A stretch of 16,027 bases of DNA from an uncultured Clostridium sp. (lineage in GTDB: Bacteria > Bacillota > Clostridia > Christensenellales > Borkfalkiaceae): the NCBI GenBank assembly GCA_900555925.1, contig USMU01000042.1, forward strand, positions 1-16,027. The letters run 5' to 3'. The notes under the pieces are model-generated. The model worked only from the letters and a program-made list of their open reading frames with translations. It did not search any database and had not been told where the DNA came from. A program made the position numbers and the translations under genes. Each line of letters begins with the position of its first letter. The first letter of the stretch is position 1. Shown here piece after piece: positions 1 through 8,151 of this stretch.

Positions 1-1
1 A

Positions 2-127
2 AAAATTATCGATTGCAGTACGGGCGGGGCCGTCGTTGCGGCCGTAAAAGCGGCGGATAACGAAGAAAAACAGAAATCTCTCTACGGAACCTATACTGCA
101 GGCCATAGAAAAAAGAGCATGCTGTAA
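2..127 (+). CDS. C-terminal tail of an unidentified protein (5' end outside window)
   Basis: One frame is open from the window edge to a TAA at 125-127 and gives 41 residues ending in YTAGHRKKSML. It is in the same direction as mutS2, whose ATG follows 28 bp later, so the two are probably co-transcribed. In Clostridia a U32-family peptidase gene often lies just before mutS2, and U32 proteins can end in a Tyr-Thr-x-Gly-His-like segment, so that is a guess for the identity. The visible fragment is too short to support it. I see no catalytic motif. Coding status rests on the open frame, its codon use like that of mutS2, and the tight spacing. Confidence 0.5.
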   Translation, partial: KIIDCSTGGAVVAAVKAADNEEKQKSLYGTYTAGHRKKSML

Positions 128-155
128 GGCTGTTCTTTTGAGGATACACGGAATC

Positions 156-2549
156 ATGAACGAAAAAGCCATAGAAAAGACGGAACTGAATAAAATTTTA
201 TCGATTGCGGCGGAGTATTCCGTTTTGGACGGGAGCAAAGAAAAAATGCGTGCGTTGCAGCCGTCGTCCGACCTCTCCGAGGTAAAAAAGGGCCTCGATT
301 TGACGGAGGAATGCGTAAAGCTCCTGTTTACCTACGGGGTCGGGAAAGTGGAATATTTTCCCCCCTTTTCGGATGAAATCGAAAGGGCCGAAAAAGGTTC
401 GGCTCTTTCCTGCGGCGAGCTGTTGAGCGTGGCAAACCTGCTCCGCGCGGCTCGGATCGCGCATTCGGGAATATCGGGCGTTTCGGACGAAGAAATCCGC
501 CTGATTCGGCGGCTTTCCGATAATCTGTATTTCGATGCGGCGCTCGAAGATGACATCGGCACCAAAATTCTCAACGATTCGGAAGTGAGCGATTACGCCA
601 GCGACAAGTTGTATTCCATTCGTCGGGAAATCCGGCTTCTGAACGAAAGAATCCGCTCCCGATTGGCGGAATATTTAACGGGGGAGGAAGGAAAGTACTT
701 GCAGGACGGCATTATTACGATGCGCGACAACCGCTATGTTCTTCCCGTCCGCGCCGAATATAAACGCAACGTAAAGGGTTTCATTCATGACCGCTCCCAA
801 AGCGGAGCCACTTTCTTCATCGAGCCCGAACAGGTTCTCGAAATGAATAACGAGCTCCGTTCCCTTGCCATAGACGAGAAAGAGGAGGTGGAACGGATTC
901 TGGGCGAACTCTCCCGCCGCGTGGGATTTATGGCGAAAGAGCTCGTCCGCGACATAGAAGTTTTGGAAGAGATTGACTGTTGCTATGCCCGTGCGGAGTA
1001 CGCTTATAAGCTCGCGTGCGTAAAACCGTCCGTCAATGCTTCGGGAATCGTTTCTTTCGAGCAGGGACGGCATCCCTTAATCGACCGAAAGAAAGTGGTG
1101 CCCGTGAATCTGTCTCTCGGCAGAGACTATCGTTTTCTGCTCATCAGCGGCCCGAATACGGGCGGTAAGACGGTCACATTGAAAATGGTGGGGCTGTTTT
1201 GCCTGATGGCGATGTGCGGAATGTTCGTTCCCGCACGGCGCGCGGAAGTATCCGTCTTTGACGAAATTTATTGCGACGTCGGAGACGCACAAAGCATAGA
1301 AGAAAGTCTTTCCACATTCTCTTCGCATGTCACGAATATCGTGGAAATCGTCGATTCCGCCGATGCAAAAAGTCTCGTTTTAATCGACGAGCTGGGCGGG
1401 GGAACCGATCCCGACGAGGGACAGGCTCTCGCGAAAGCGGTGGTTTCCTACCTTTTGAAAACGGGTTGTACGGGCGTGGTGACGACGCATTATTCGGCTT
1501 TGAAGGAATTTGCCTTTTCCACGGAGGGAATCGAAAACGCGTGCATGGAATTCGATTCGGACACTCTCCGTCCGCTGTACGTCATAAAAATCGGACTTCC
1601 GGGGTCCAGCAACGCGCTGGCCATTTCCCGAAGGTTGGGACTCAAAGAAGAAATTTTGGCGGACGCGCTGGGAAATCTGTCCGAAGGCGCGCAGACGTTT
1701 GAAAATATCGTCCGAAGCGCGGAGGACAGCCGAATCGCGGCGGAAGAAGCCTTAAAGGAAACCAACCGCCTGAAAGCGGAGTGGCAGGAAAAGATCCGGC
1801 TTTTAGACGAGGAAAGAAACAGACTTCAAAAGGAAAAAGAAAAGCTGTTCACCTCCGCAAAAGCGGAATCCAGACGAATTATCAACGAACGGACGGCCGA
1901 GGCGGAAGAGCTTCTCGGAGAAATCGAAGAAATTTTTGCCAAAGAAAACATTTCCGAAGCCGACCTCATCAAGGCGAGGACTTTGAAAAACCGCCTGAGC
2001 GATAAAGCCTACGATAACGAAAGGGAAGAATTTGCGCGGCCTCAGTACATTGCCGCGCAAGCGGATAAGCTGAAAGCCGGCGATAAGGTATTTGTCGGGA
2101 ATATCAATCAGGAAGGAGTCGTGCAAAGTGTTCGCCCGCAGAAAAACGAAGCGGAAATTCTTTGCGGAAATATCCGTATCCGAAGCAAAATTTCCGATTT
2201 ATCCGTTTTAATTTCCGCTCGGAATACACAGAATGATAAAAAGAAAGGGATAAAAAAGAAAACGGAGAACGTTCAGGTTTCCAAAAATCTTGCGCCCAAG
2301 CCCTTGCCGACGCTCGAACTCAACGTCATCGGTATGACCGTACAGGAGGCGCTGCCCGACGTGGAGGCCTTTATCGATTCGGCGGTATGCGCCAACCTCG
2401 AAGAAGTGCGCATCGTCCACGGCGTGGGAACGGGAAAGCTCCGTGCGGGAATCCACGACTTTCTGAAAAAACACAGAAACGTCGCGGAATTCCGGCTCGG
2501 AAAATACGGGGAAGGAGAAACGGGCGTCACTATCGTAAAAATCAAGTGA
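156..2549 (+). CDS. mutS2: MutS2 family ATPase/endonuclease with C-terminal Smr domain
   Basis: MutS2 proteins suppress homologous recombination and/or act on stalled or collided ribosomes. They are cytosolic, dimeric ABC-type ATPases. The protein is 797 residues from the ATG at 156, close to the family's usual ~785. The Walker A is GPNTGGKT at residues 332-339 and the Walker B region LVLIDE at 407-412. A Lys/Glu-rich coiled-coil stretch spans roughly 515-620, a small beta domain follows around 640-700, and an Smr domain occupies about 722-797 with HGVGTGKL at 755-762. The usual Smr LDLRG motif reads LNVIG (722-726). The N-terminal mismatch-recognition domain of MutS1 is absent, as expected for MutS2. 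I prefer the ATG at 156 over an in-frame TTG at 138 because the purine-rich GAGGA at 140-144 lies between them and because family proteins begin near MNEK. It is preceded at 28 bp by another gene and has no promoter of its own that I can see. Confidence 0.96.
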   Translation: MNEKAIEKTELNKILSIAAEYSVLDGSKEKMRALQPSSDLSEVKKGLDLTEECVKLLFTYGVGKVEYFPPFSDEIERAEKGSALSCGELLSVANLLRAARIAHSGISGVSDEEIRLIRRLSDNLYFDAALEDDIGTKILNDSEVSDYASDKLYSIRREIRLLNERIRSRLAEYLTGEEGKYLQDGIITMRDNRYVLPVRAEYKRNVKGFIHDRSQSGATFFIEPEQVLEMNNELRSLAIDEKEEVERILGELSRRVGFMAKELVRDIEVLEEIDCCYARAEYAYKLACVKPSVNASGIVSFEQGRHPLIDRKKVVPVNLSLGRDYRFLLISGPNTGGKTVTLKMVGLFCLMAMCGMFVPARRAEVSVFDEIYCDVGDAQSIEESLSTFSSHVTNIVEIVDSADAKSLVLIDELGGGTDPDEGQALAKAVVSYLLKTGCTGVVTTHYSALKEFAFSTEGIENACMEFDSDTLRPLYVIKIGLPGSSNALAISRRLGLKEEILADALGNLSEGAQTFENIVRSAEDSRIAAEEALKETNRLKAEWQEKIRLLDEERNRLQKEKEKLFTSAKAESRRIINERTAEAEELLGEIEEIFAKENISEADLIKARTLKNRLSDKAYDNEREEFARPQYIAAQADKLKAGDKVFVGNINQEGVVQSVRPQKNEAEILCGNIRIRSKISDLSVLISARNTQNDKKKGIKKKTENVQVSKNLAPKPLPTLELNVIGMTVQEALPDVEAFIDSAVCANLEEVRIVHGVGTGKLRAGIHDFLKKHRNVAEFRLGKYGEGETGVTIVKIK

Positions 2550-2595
2550 CGAAAAGCGTTTTTTAAGGCGCGGAAAGAGGCGGAAAAATCATAAT

Positions 2596-2638
2596 CTCGA
2601 AAAAAGGAAAATACAATAGAACGGAAACTTTTTTCGAG
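2596..2638 (+). promoter_or_regulatory. 11-bp inverted repeat that overlaps the ribosome site of the next gene
   Basis: CTCGAAAAAAG at 2596-2606 is perfectly complementary to CTTTTTTCGAG at 2628-2638, with a 21-nt loop. The last bases of the right arm (GAG, 2636-2638) are the first bases of the GAGGT ribosome site (2636-2640) that serves the TTG start at 2649. If the hairpin forms in mRNA it would partly hide the ribosome site. The six-U run lies inside the right arm rather than after it, so this is not a normal terminator. The fold and its position are visible; a regulatory role is inferred. Confidence 0.45.
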
Positions 2639-2648
2639 GTAAGCCGTT

Positions 2649-3404
2649 TTGAAAAAACATCGCAACCGCGCCGTAGAGAAAGAGCGGCCGAATAAAAACG
2701 TAATGCTCAACGTAGTCACGAACTGCGCTTTGGCGTTTCTCATTTTTTCCGTGGGGGTCGTCTGCCTGTTCCCCGTAGACAGTGCGGTGACGACGGACGG
2801 CGGAGAAAGCAACGTCTATCGCTGTGCGCCGGGAGAATCGGACGGAGTCTCTTTAATGTTTAACGTCTATTGGGGTACGGACGAAGTATACCGCATTCTC
2901 GATACTTTGGACGCCCACGAGGGAAAAGCCACGTTTTTTATCGGCGGAAGCTGGGCGGACGATAACGTCGCTTGCGTGAAGGAAATTTTATCCCGCGGCC
3001 ATGAACTCGGCAATCACGGCTATTTCCATAAGGATCATTCCGCGATGACCGAGGAAGAAAATCGGGAGGAGATTTCCGTGTGCAATCGTTTCATTCACCT
3101 GATGACGGGAGTGCAGATGACCCTTTTCGCTCCGCCTTCGGGGGCATACGGAAAGGCGGCTTTGTCCGCCTGCGCGGCTCTGAACATGAAAACCATTCTG
3201 TGGTCGAGAGACACCATCGACTGGCGGGATAAAGATTCTTCTCTCATATACAGCCGCGCGACAAAAAATATCAAGGGCGGAGAGTTTGTCCTCATGCACC
3301 CCATGAAGGAGACGGCTGACGCCCTGGACGATATACTGACATATTATGAGACCTGTGCACTCCGTGCGGTGACCGTTTCGGAGAATTTACAGGCGGGAGG
3401 ATAA
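2649..3404 (+). CDS. Membrane-anchored polysaccharide deacetylase-fold protein, YlxY-like, with altered active site
   Basis: This is a NodB-fold protein of 251 residues. The start is a TTG with GAGGT 8 bp upstream; the next in-frame ATG (residue 19) has no ribosome site and would remove the basic N-terminus. Residues ~20-41 form one hydrophobic segment, so a signal anchor with the catalytic domain outside the membrane is likely. In the NodB domain, the metal-binding His pair is present (NHGYFH), as are the DTIDW and LMHP motifs. The first motif, normally TFDDG, reads MFNVYWG (residues 70-76), and the Arg of the RxPxG motif is Ala in APPSG. Replacement of the catalytic Asp by Asn in an NVxWG context is the pattern of B. 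subtilis YlxY. In Bacillus, ylxY directly precedes the M16 peptidase gene mlpA, and the same pair occurs here, which supports the assignment. Deacetylase activity is doubtful. The stop codon is 3 bp from the next start. Confidence 0.85.
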   Translation: MKKHRNRAVEKERPNKNVMLNVVTNCALAFLIFSVGVVCLFPVDSAVTTDGGESNVYRCAPGESDGVSLMFNVYWGTDEVYRILDTLDAHEGKATFFIGGSWADDNVACVKEILSRGHELGNHGYFHKDHSAMTEEENREEISVCNRFIHLMTGVQMTLFAPPSGAYGKAALSACAALNMKTILWSRDTIDWRDKDSSLIYSRATKNIKGGEFVLMHPMKETADALDDILTYYETCALRAVTVSENLQAGG

Positions 3405-3407
3405 CAA

Positions 3408-4646
3408 ATGGTTTACGAAAAAAGATATGAAAACGGGCTTCGCTTGGTGGTCAAGCAAATGGAAGGACTTTTGTCCGTTACGATGGGGATTCTCGTCGGA
3501 ACGGGTTCGTCCGCGGAGACGGACGCGGAAGACGGCATTTCCCATTTCATCGAACACATGCAGTTCAAGGGTACGAAGAAACGTACTTCTTTTGAAATTT
3601 CCGACGCGTTCGACCGCATCGGCGCTCAGGTGAACGCCTTTACGGGAAAGGATATGACCTGCTATTATTCCAAATGTACGTCCGACCATACGGCGGAGGC
3701 GTTTGAAATTTTGTCCGACCTTTTCCTGAACAGCACCTTCCCCGAAGAAGAAATGGTGCGTGAAAAGGGCGTAGTCGCCGAGGAAATTTCCATGAACGAG
3801 GATACTCCCGACGACCTCTGCCTCGACCTCCTTTCTTCCGCGTTTTACGGAAAGGAAAATTACGGGCGGAATATTCTGGGTCCCGTCTCCAACGTCAAAG
3901 GTTTTACGAGGGAGGATATTTTCCGCTATAAAGAGGCAAGATATTGTCCCGAAAATATCGTCGTTTCCTTCGCGGGCGGCATCGATATGCAGACGGCAGA
4001 AGCATTGGCGGAAACAATGCTCGCTTCTCTTCCGAAGGGAAAATTCGAGCGGAGGGAAAATCACATTTCGCTTCAACACCGCAGTTTGATAAAGAAAAAG
4101 CCTATCGAACAGGTGCATTTTGCCATCGGATATCCGGCTCTTCCGCGCGAACATGCGCTCTCCGACGCCTTGCAGACCATGAACAGCGTTTTGGGCGGCA
4201 GCATGAGTTCCCGCCTCTTTCAGGAAGTCCGTGAAAAAATGGGGCTTGCCTATTCCGTATATTCCTATGTTTCCGCTTTTTCCGAATGCGGTTCGCTCAT
4301 CATTTATGCCGGGGTGAATCCCGCCAGCGCGGACAAAGCCTACGAGGCAATCGGCAAAGTGGTGAAGGAACTGAAAGACAAGGGGATTACGGAAGAAGAA
4401 TTTCTCCGCGGAAGGGAACAGATGAAGGCGGCTATGCTTTTTTCACAGGAAAGCACTTCCTCTCAGATGCTCCTTTACGGAAAATATATGCTTTTCAACG
4501 ATACGCTTTTCGACTTTGAAGGCAAGCTCGACGCAATCAATAAGATTACGCAGAGCGACGTAGCCGAAACAATTTCTCTCGCCTTCGACGAAAAGAAAAA
4601 GGCGGTCGGCGCCGTGGGCAATCTGGACAAGCCCTTTGAACTTTGA
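3408..4646 (+). CDS. M16 family zinc peptidase (MlpA/YmxG-like, processing-peptidase type)
   Basis: The protein is 412 residues, the size of the single-chain bacterial M16B peptidases related to the mitochondrial processing peptidase beta subunit. The inverted zinc motif HFIEH is at residues 46-50. The distal zinc-ligand Glu is most likely Glu126 in the VVAEEISMNED segment, giving the family spacing of about 75. The C-terminal half carries the expected GGSMSSRLFQEVREKMGLAY segment that helps close the active site. No signal peptide is visible, so it should be cytosolic. The ribosome site GGGAGG sits inside the last codons of the upstream gene, and the ATG is 3 bp after that gene's stop, so translation is probably coupled. 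Its B. subtilis counterpart MlpA is linked to control of extracellular protease production. The substrate here is unknown. Confidence 0.93.
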   Translation: MVYEKRYENGLRLVVKQMEGLLSVTMGILVGTGSSAETDAEDGISHFIEHMQFKGTKKRTSFEISDAFDRIGAQVNAFTGKDMTCYYSKCTSDHTAEAFEILSDLFLNSTFPEEEMVREKGVVAEEISMNEDTPDDLCLDLLSSAFYGKENYGRNILGPVSNVKGFTREDIFRYKEARYCPENIVVSFAGGIDMQTAEALAETMLASLPKGKFERRENHISLQHRSLIKKKPIEQVHFAIGYPALPREHALSDALQTMNSVLGGSMSSRLFQEVREKMGLAYSVYSYVSAFSECGSLIIYAGVNPASADKAYEAIGKVVKELKDKGITEEEFLRGREQMKAAMLFSQESTSSQMLLYGKYMLFNDTLFDFEGKLDAINKITQSDVAETISLAFDEKKKAVGAVGNLDKPFEL

Positions 4647-5131
4647 TTGTCGTGAGCGAAAAAAGAGAATCGGGATTTCCTCCCGTGTTCGACAGGGAGA
4701 GCAGACTGCTTATTTTGGGAAGTTTTCCGTCCGTAAAAAGCCGAAAAATTCAATTTTATTACGGCAACAAGCAAAACCGTTTCTGGAAAACGGTATGCGG
4801 ATTTTTCGGAGAACCCGTTCCTGAAGCGGTCGAGGAAAAAAAGGAGTTCCTTTTCCGAAGACATATCGCGCTTTGGGACATGGCCGCGGAGTGCGAAATA
4901 GAAGGTTCGGCGGATTCTTCGGTAAAGGAAGTCGTTCTCGCCGACCTCGACGTAATCTTCCGCAAAGCGCGCATTGAAAAAATTCTTCTGAACGGGGCGC
5001 TCTCCTATAAGCTCTTTCTTTCCCGCTATGCGGATATTGCCGTTCCGTATTTCAAAATGCCCTCAACCAGTCCCGCCAATCCCCGCTTCGACGAAAGGGT
5101 ATGGAGAGAACAGCTTCGTTGCCTGCTTTGA
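4643..5131 (+). CDS. DNA-deoxyinosine glycosylase-like protein (uracil-DNA glycosylase superfamily)
   Basis: At 162 residues this matches the small hypoxanthine-DNA glycosylases of the uracil-DNA glycosylase superfamily (family 6), which excise deaminated adenine (deoxyinosine). The visible family pattern is LLILGSFPS at residues 22-30, then YYGNKQNRFWK at 39-49 with candidate catalytic Asn residues, ALWDM near 73-77, a LLNG beta strand, and a late MPSTSPANPRF segment. The last corresponds to the minor-groove intercalation loop of UDG-fold enzymes. The TTG at 4643 overlaps the previous gene's TGA as TTGA; a GTG at 4652 is the alternative. Neither has a clear ribosome site, so translation is probably coupled to the peptidase gene. 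The next gene also encodes a base-excision type repair protein. The family call is firm; the exact lesion specificity is not provable from sequence. Confidence 0.85.
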   Translation: MIVVSEKRESGFPPVFDRESRLLILGSFPSVKSRKIQFYYGNKQNRFWKTVCGFFGEPVPEAVEEKKEFLFRRHIALWDMAAECEIEGSADSSVKEVVLADLDVIFRKARIEKILLNGALSYKLFLSRYADIAVPYFKMPSTSPANPRFDERVWREQLRCLL

Positions 5132-5192
5132 GCGCGTTGTCCGTTCTGTATCCGGCAAAAGAGACAATCTACTTCAATCTAAGGAAAAAAAC

Positions 5193-5873
5193 ATGACTTA
5201 CTCGGACTTTTTGGAAGAACTCGGCGCTTATGCCGAACCCGATTTCGCGGCATTTCAGAAAAAAATCGTCATGAGCCCGTCGCAGGAATTTATAGGCGTG
5301 AGGACTCCCGTCATGCGAAAGCTCGCGAAGGCTCATAAAAACGATTTAGAGACGCTTTTCACCTTTCCCGATAAATATTACGAGGTGACCTTTATCAAGC
5401 TCTCGGCGGCATCTTTACAGCCCTACGAAGTATTTGTGCGCAATCTCGACAGATGTATTTCGCTCATCGATAATTGGGCGCTGTGCGATTGTTTCAAGGC
5501 GGACTGTATCAAAAAGCATCGGGAAGAGTTTCTGCCCGTTTTGGAGGAAATCTTTTCCCGCGGCGGAGAATTTTATCAAAGGTATGTCCTCGTCGTCCTG
5601 TTGGGAGACTACATAGAGGAAAAGTATATACCCGTAATCGAGGAATATTTGAAGCGTTCGGATACGGAAAAATACTATGTACATATGGCGGCGGCGTGGC
5701 TCGCGGCGGAAGTACTCGTCAAAAATTACGAGGCAGGGCTGAAAATTCTGAATGCGGGAATTTTAAGCGCAAAAACGCACAACAAAGCGATTCAGAAAGC
5801 CAAGGAAAGCTATCGCCTCACACAGGAACAAAAGGGATATCTCGAATCCCTGAAAATAAAAATTTCAAAATAA
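5193..5873 (+). CDS. AlkD-like DNA alkylation repair protein (HEAT-like repeat glycosylase)
   Basis: The protein has 226 residues from the ATG at 5193, which is preceded by AAGGAA with 6-bp spacing. A longer frame opens at 5028 but overlaps the upstream gene by 100 bp and has no ribosome site, so it is rejected as the start. AlkD proteins are all-helical HEAT-like glycosylases that release N3- and N7-alkylated purines, including bulky ones, without flipping the base. The family signature around the DNA-contact face is present as LIDNWALCD (residues 91-99), where Trp95 and Asp99 correspond to the essential Trp and Asp of Bacillus cereus AlkD. The conserved N-terminal SPSQEFIGVRTPVMRKLAK segment is at 28-46. 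The gene starts 61 bp after the deoxyinosine glycosylase-like gene and ends 16 bp before tex. Confidence 0.9.
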   Translation: MTYSDFLEELGAYAEPDFAAFQKKIVMSPSQEFIGVRTPVMRKLAKAHKNDLETLFTFPDKYYEVTFIKLSAASLQPYEVFVRNLDRCISLIDNWALCDCFKADCIKKHREEFLPVLEEIFSRGGEFYQRYVLVVLLGDYIEEKYIPVIEEYLKRSDTEKYYVHMAAAWLAAEVLVKNYEAGLKILNAGILSAKTHNKAIQKAKESYRLTQEQKGYLESLKIKISK

Positions 5874-5889
5874 TCTGTAAGGTATCACC

Positions 5890-8061
5890 ATGGACATTTT
5901 ACAAACGATTACACAAGAATTCAATCTTACCGAAAACCACGCGAAAAATATTATTTCGCTCATCGACGAGGGGAACACGATTCCCTTCATCGCCCGTTAC
6001 CGAAAGGAGATGACGGGAAGCTGCGACGATCAGGTTCTTCGGGAACTTAACGATCGCCTCACGTATCTTCGCAACCTGGAAAAGCGGAAAGAGGAAGTTT
6101 CTGCCGCCATAGAGGAACAGGGAAAGATGACGGACGAAATTCGTTCCGCGCTCGAAAAGGCGGTCACGCTCACCGAAGTGGAGGACGTTTACCGCCCGTA
6201 TAAACAGAAGCGCAAGACGCGGGCTTCCGTCGCCATAGCGAAGGGCTTGCAGCCTCTCGCGGACGCGATTTTCGCGCAGGATAAAGCGCTCGACGTCAGG
6301 AAGGAAGCGGAGAAATACATAACGGAAGAAGTTCCGACCGCGGAGGAAGCGATTTCCGGCGCGCAGGACATCATTGCGGAAATGATTTCCGACGATGCCG
6401 CCACCCGCAAAAAAATCCGCAATTTCTTTTTCAATCACGGAGAAATCAGCTCCTCTTACGTCAAGGGCAAAGAGGAAGAGGACGAAGCCAAAACCTATGA
6501 AATGTATAAGTCCTATTCCGAACCCGTTTCGGAAATCAAAAGCCACCGTGTCCTCGCCCTCAACCGCGGGGAAAAAGAGGGCTTTCTCAAAGTATCCCTC
6601 GTCTGCGATTCGGATTTTGCAAAGCGCATTGCCGCGGCCGCGTTTTTGAAAGACGGCGGCGAATCGACGAAAATCGTCCGCGCGGCTGCCGAGGACGGCT
6701 ACGAGCGCCTCATTGCGCCGTCCGTGGAAAGGGAGGTGCGGGCGCAGCTCTTCGACGACGCCAGCGAACAGGCGATCAAAATGTTTGAAATCAATCTGAA
6801 ACCGCTCTTGATGCAGCCTCCCGTGAAAAATAAAATTACGATGGGCTGGGACCCCGCATTCCGTACGGGCTGTAAAATCTGCGTCGTGGACGGTACGGGA
6901 AAAGTCCTCGACAAGACCGTAGTTTATCCCACTCCGCCGCAGAATAAGACGGAAGAAGCTAAAAAAACGCTGAAAGCGCTCATCGAAAAGTACGGAGTGG
7001 AAGTCATTTCCTGCGGCAACGGAACGGCGAGCAAGGAAAGCGAAATTTTTATCGCCGAGCTCATCAAGGAAATCAAGGCGGAAACGGGACGGGAAGTAGG
7101 ATACGTCATCGTCAGCGAAGCGGGAGCCAGCGTATACTCTGCCAGCGCGCTGGGCGCGGAAGAATTTCCCGATTACGACGTCACGGCGCGCAGCGCGGTG
7201 TCCATTGCGAGAAGATTGCAGGATCCGCTCGCGGAGCTTATCAAAATCGACCCCAAATCCATCGGCGTGGGGCAATATCAGCACGACATGAACGAAAAAC
7301 GGCTGGACAGCGCGCTGGGAGGCGTCCTCGAAGACTGCGTCAACAGCGTGGGCGTAGACCTCAACACGGCGAGTGTTTCTCTGCTCAAATATGTTGCGGG
7401 ACTCAATTCCGCCGTGGCGAAAAATATCGTGGCCTACCGCGAAGAAAACGGAAAATTTACTTCTCGGAAACAGCTTCTCAAAGTTCCCAAACTGGGCGAA
7501 AAGGCGTATACTCAATGCGCGGGATTCCTTCGTATCGACTGCGGAGACAATATTCTCGACAATACCGCCGTTCACCCCGAATCCTATGAAAAGGCGGAGA
7601 AGCTGCTCTCTCTGTTTTCCTATACCAAGGAGGACGTCCGCGCCCGCAGGATTTCCGACCTTCGGGATAAACTGAAAGCCTACGGCGTGGATAAAGCTGC
7701 GAAGGAGACGGACCTCGACAAGGCGACGCTGGCGGATATCGTCACCGAGCTCATGAAGCCGGGACGGGATATTCGGGATGCACTTCCCGCGCCTATGCTC
7801 CGCAAGGATATCATGGGGATCGAGGACTTGAAGCCCGGCATGGAAATTACGGGAACGGTAAGAAACGTCGTCGATTTCGGGGCATTCGTGGACATCGGAG
7901 TACATCAGGACGGACTCGTACATATTTCGGAAATTACCGATAAATATATCCGTCACCCTTCGGAAGTTCTCAAAGTGGGACAAGTCGTCAAAGTCACCGT
8001 GAAAGACGTGGACATCAAGAAAAACCGTATTGCGCTGACGATGAGAAAGAAGAATAAATAA
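5890..8061 (+). CDS. tex: Tex family S1 RNA-binding transcription accessory protein
   Basis: At 723 residues this matches Tex (about 720-780 in most bacteria), a cytosolic nucleic-acid-binding protein related to eukaryotic Spt6 and tied to transcription and RNA handling. The helical N-terminal region holds the conserved TIPFIARYRKE segment. A YqgF/RNase H-like domain begins near residue 315 (MGWDPAFRTGCK). Helix-hairpin-helix repeats lie around 487-560 (VGVDLNTASVSLLKYVAGLN, then GKFTSRKQLLKV). An S1 domain occupies about 648-719 (GTVRNVVDFGAFVDIGVHQDGLVH). The ATG at 5890 has AAGG 7 bp upstream and follows the AlkD-like gene by 16 bp, suggesting a shared transcript. No terminator is visible between its stop and the acpP promoter 15 bp later, so read-through into acpP is possible. 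Confidence 0.97.
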   Translation: MDILQTITQEFNLTENHAKNIISLIDEGNTIPFIARYRKEMTGSCDDQVLRELNDRLTYLRNLEKRKEEVSAAIEEQGKMTDEIRSALEKAVTLTEVEDVYRPYKQKRKTRASVAIAKGLQPLADAIFAQDKALDVRKEAEKYITEEVPTAEEAISGAQDIIAEMISDDAATRKKIRNFFFNHGEISSSYVKGKEEEDEAKTYEMYKSYSEPVSEIKSHRVLALNRGEKEGFLKVSLVCDSDFAKRIAAAAFLKDGGESTKIVRAAAEDGYERLIAPSVEREVRAQLFDDASEQAIKMFEINLKPLLMQPPVKNKITMGWDPAFRTGCKICVVDGTGKVLDKTVVYPTPPQNKTEEAKKTLKALIEKYGVEVISCGNGTASKESEIFIAELIKEIKAETGREVGYVIVSEAGASVYSASALGAEEFPDYDVTARSAVSIARRLQDPLAELIKIDPKSIGVGQYQHDMNEKRLDSALGGVLEDCVNSVGVDLNTASVSLLKYVAGLNSAVAKNIVAYREENGKFTSRKQLLKVPKLGEKAYTQCAGFLRIDCGDNILDNTAVHPESYEKAEKLLSLFSYTKEDVRARRISDLRDKLKAYGVDKAAKETDLDKATLADIVTELMKPGRDIRDALPAPMLRKDIMGIEDLKPGMEITGTVRNVVDFGAFVDIGVHQDGLVHISEITDKYIRHPSEVLKVGQVVKVTVKDVDIKKNRIALTMRKKNK

Positions 8062-8075
8062 ACGGGAAAAAGCAC

Positions 8076-8104
8076 TTGACTTTTCTTTCGTCTTGTATTA
8101 CAAT
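8076..8104 (+). promoter_or_regulatory. Sigma-A promoter of acpP
   Basis: TTGACT at 8076-8081 and TACAAT at 8099-8104 are separated by 17 bp, and each hexamer differs from consensus at one position. The promoter starts 15 bp after the tex stop and gives a leader of about 40 nt before the acpP ribosome site. No FapR-like operator is evident around it. Confidence 0.85.
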
Positions 8105-8151
8105 TATATCATAAATAAATATTACAAATCGAAATCACGGAGGAACAAAAT

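Noticed and set aside
2612..2617. TACAAT as the -10 of a separate promoter for the ylxY-like gene
   Set aside because: The matching -35 position (about 2589-2594) does not resemble TTGACA, and the motif lies in the loop of the inverted repeat.
5028..5192. A longer start for the AlkD-like gene
   Set aside because: It would overlap the upstream glycosylase gene, lacks a ribosome site, and adds 55 residues absent from the family.
5899..7983. A 694-codon open frame on the minus strand opposite tex
   Set aside because: It mirrors the tex gene almost end to end, has no ribosome site or promoter, and its product is low-complexity Phe/Arg-rich with no recognisable domain. Codon bias of tex explains the absence of antisense stops.
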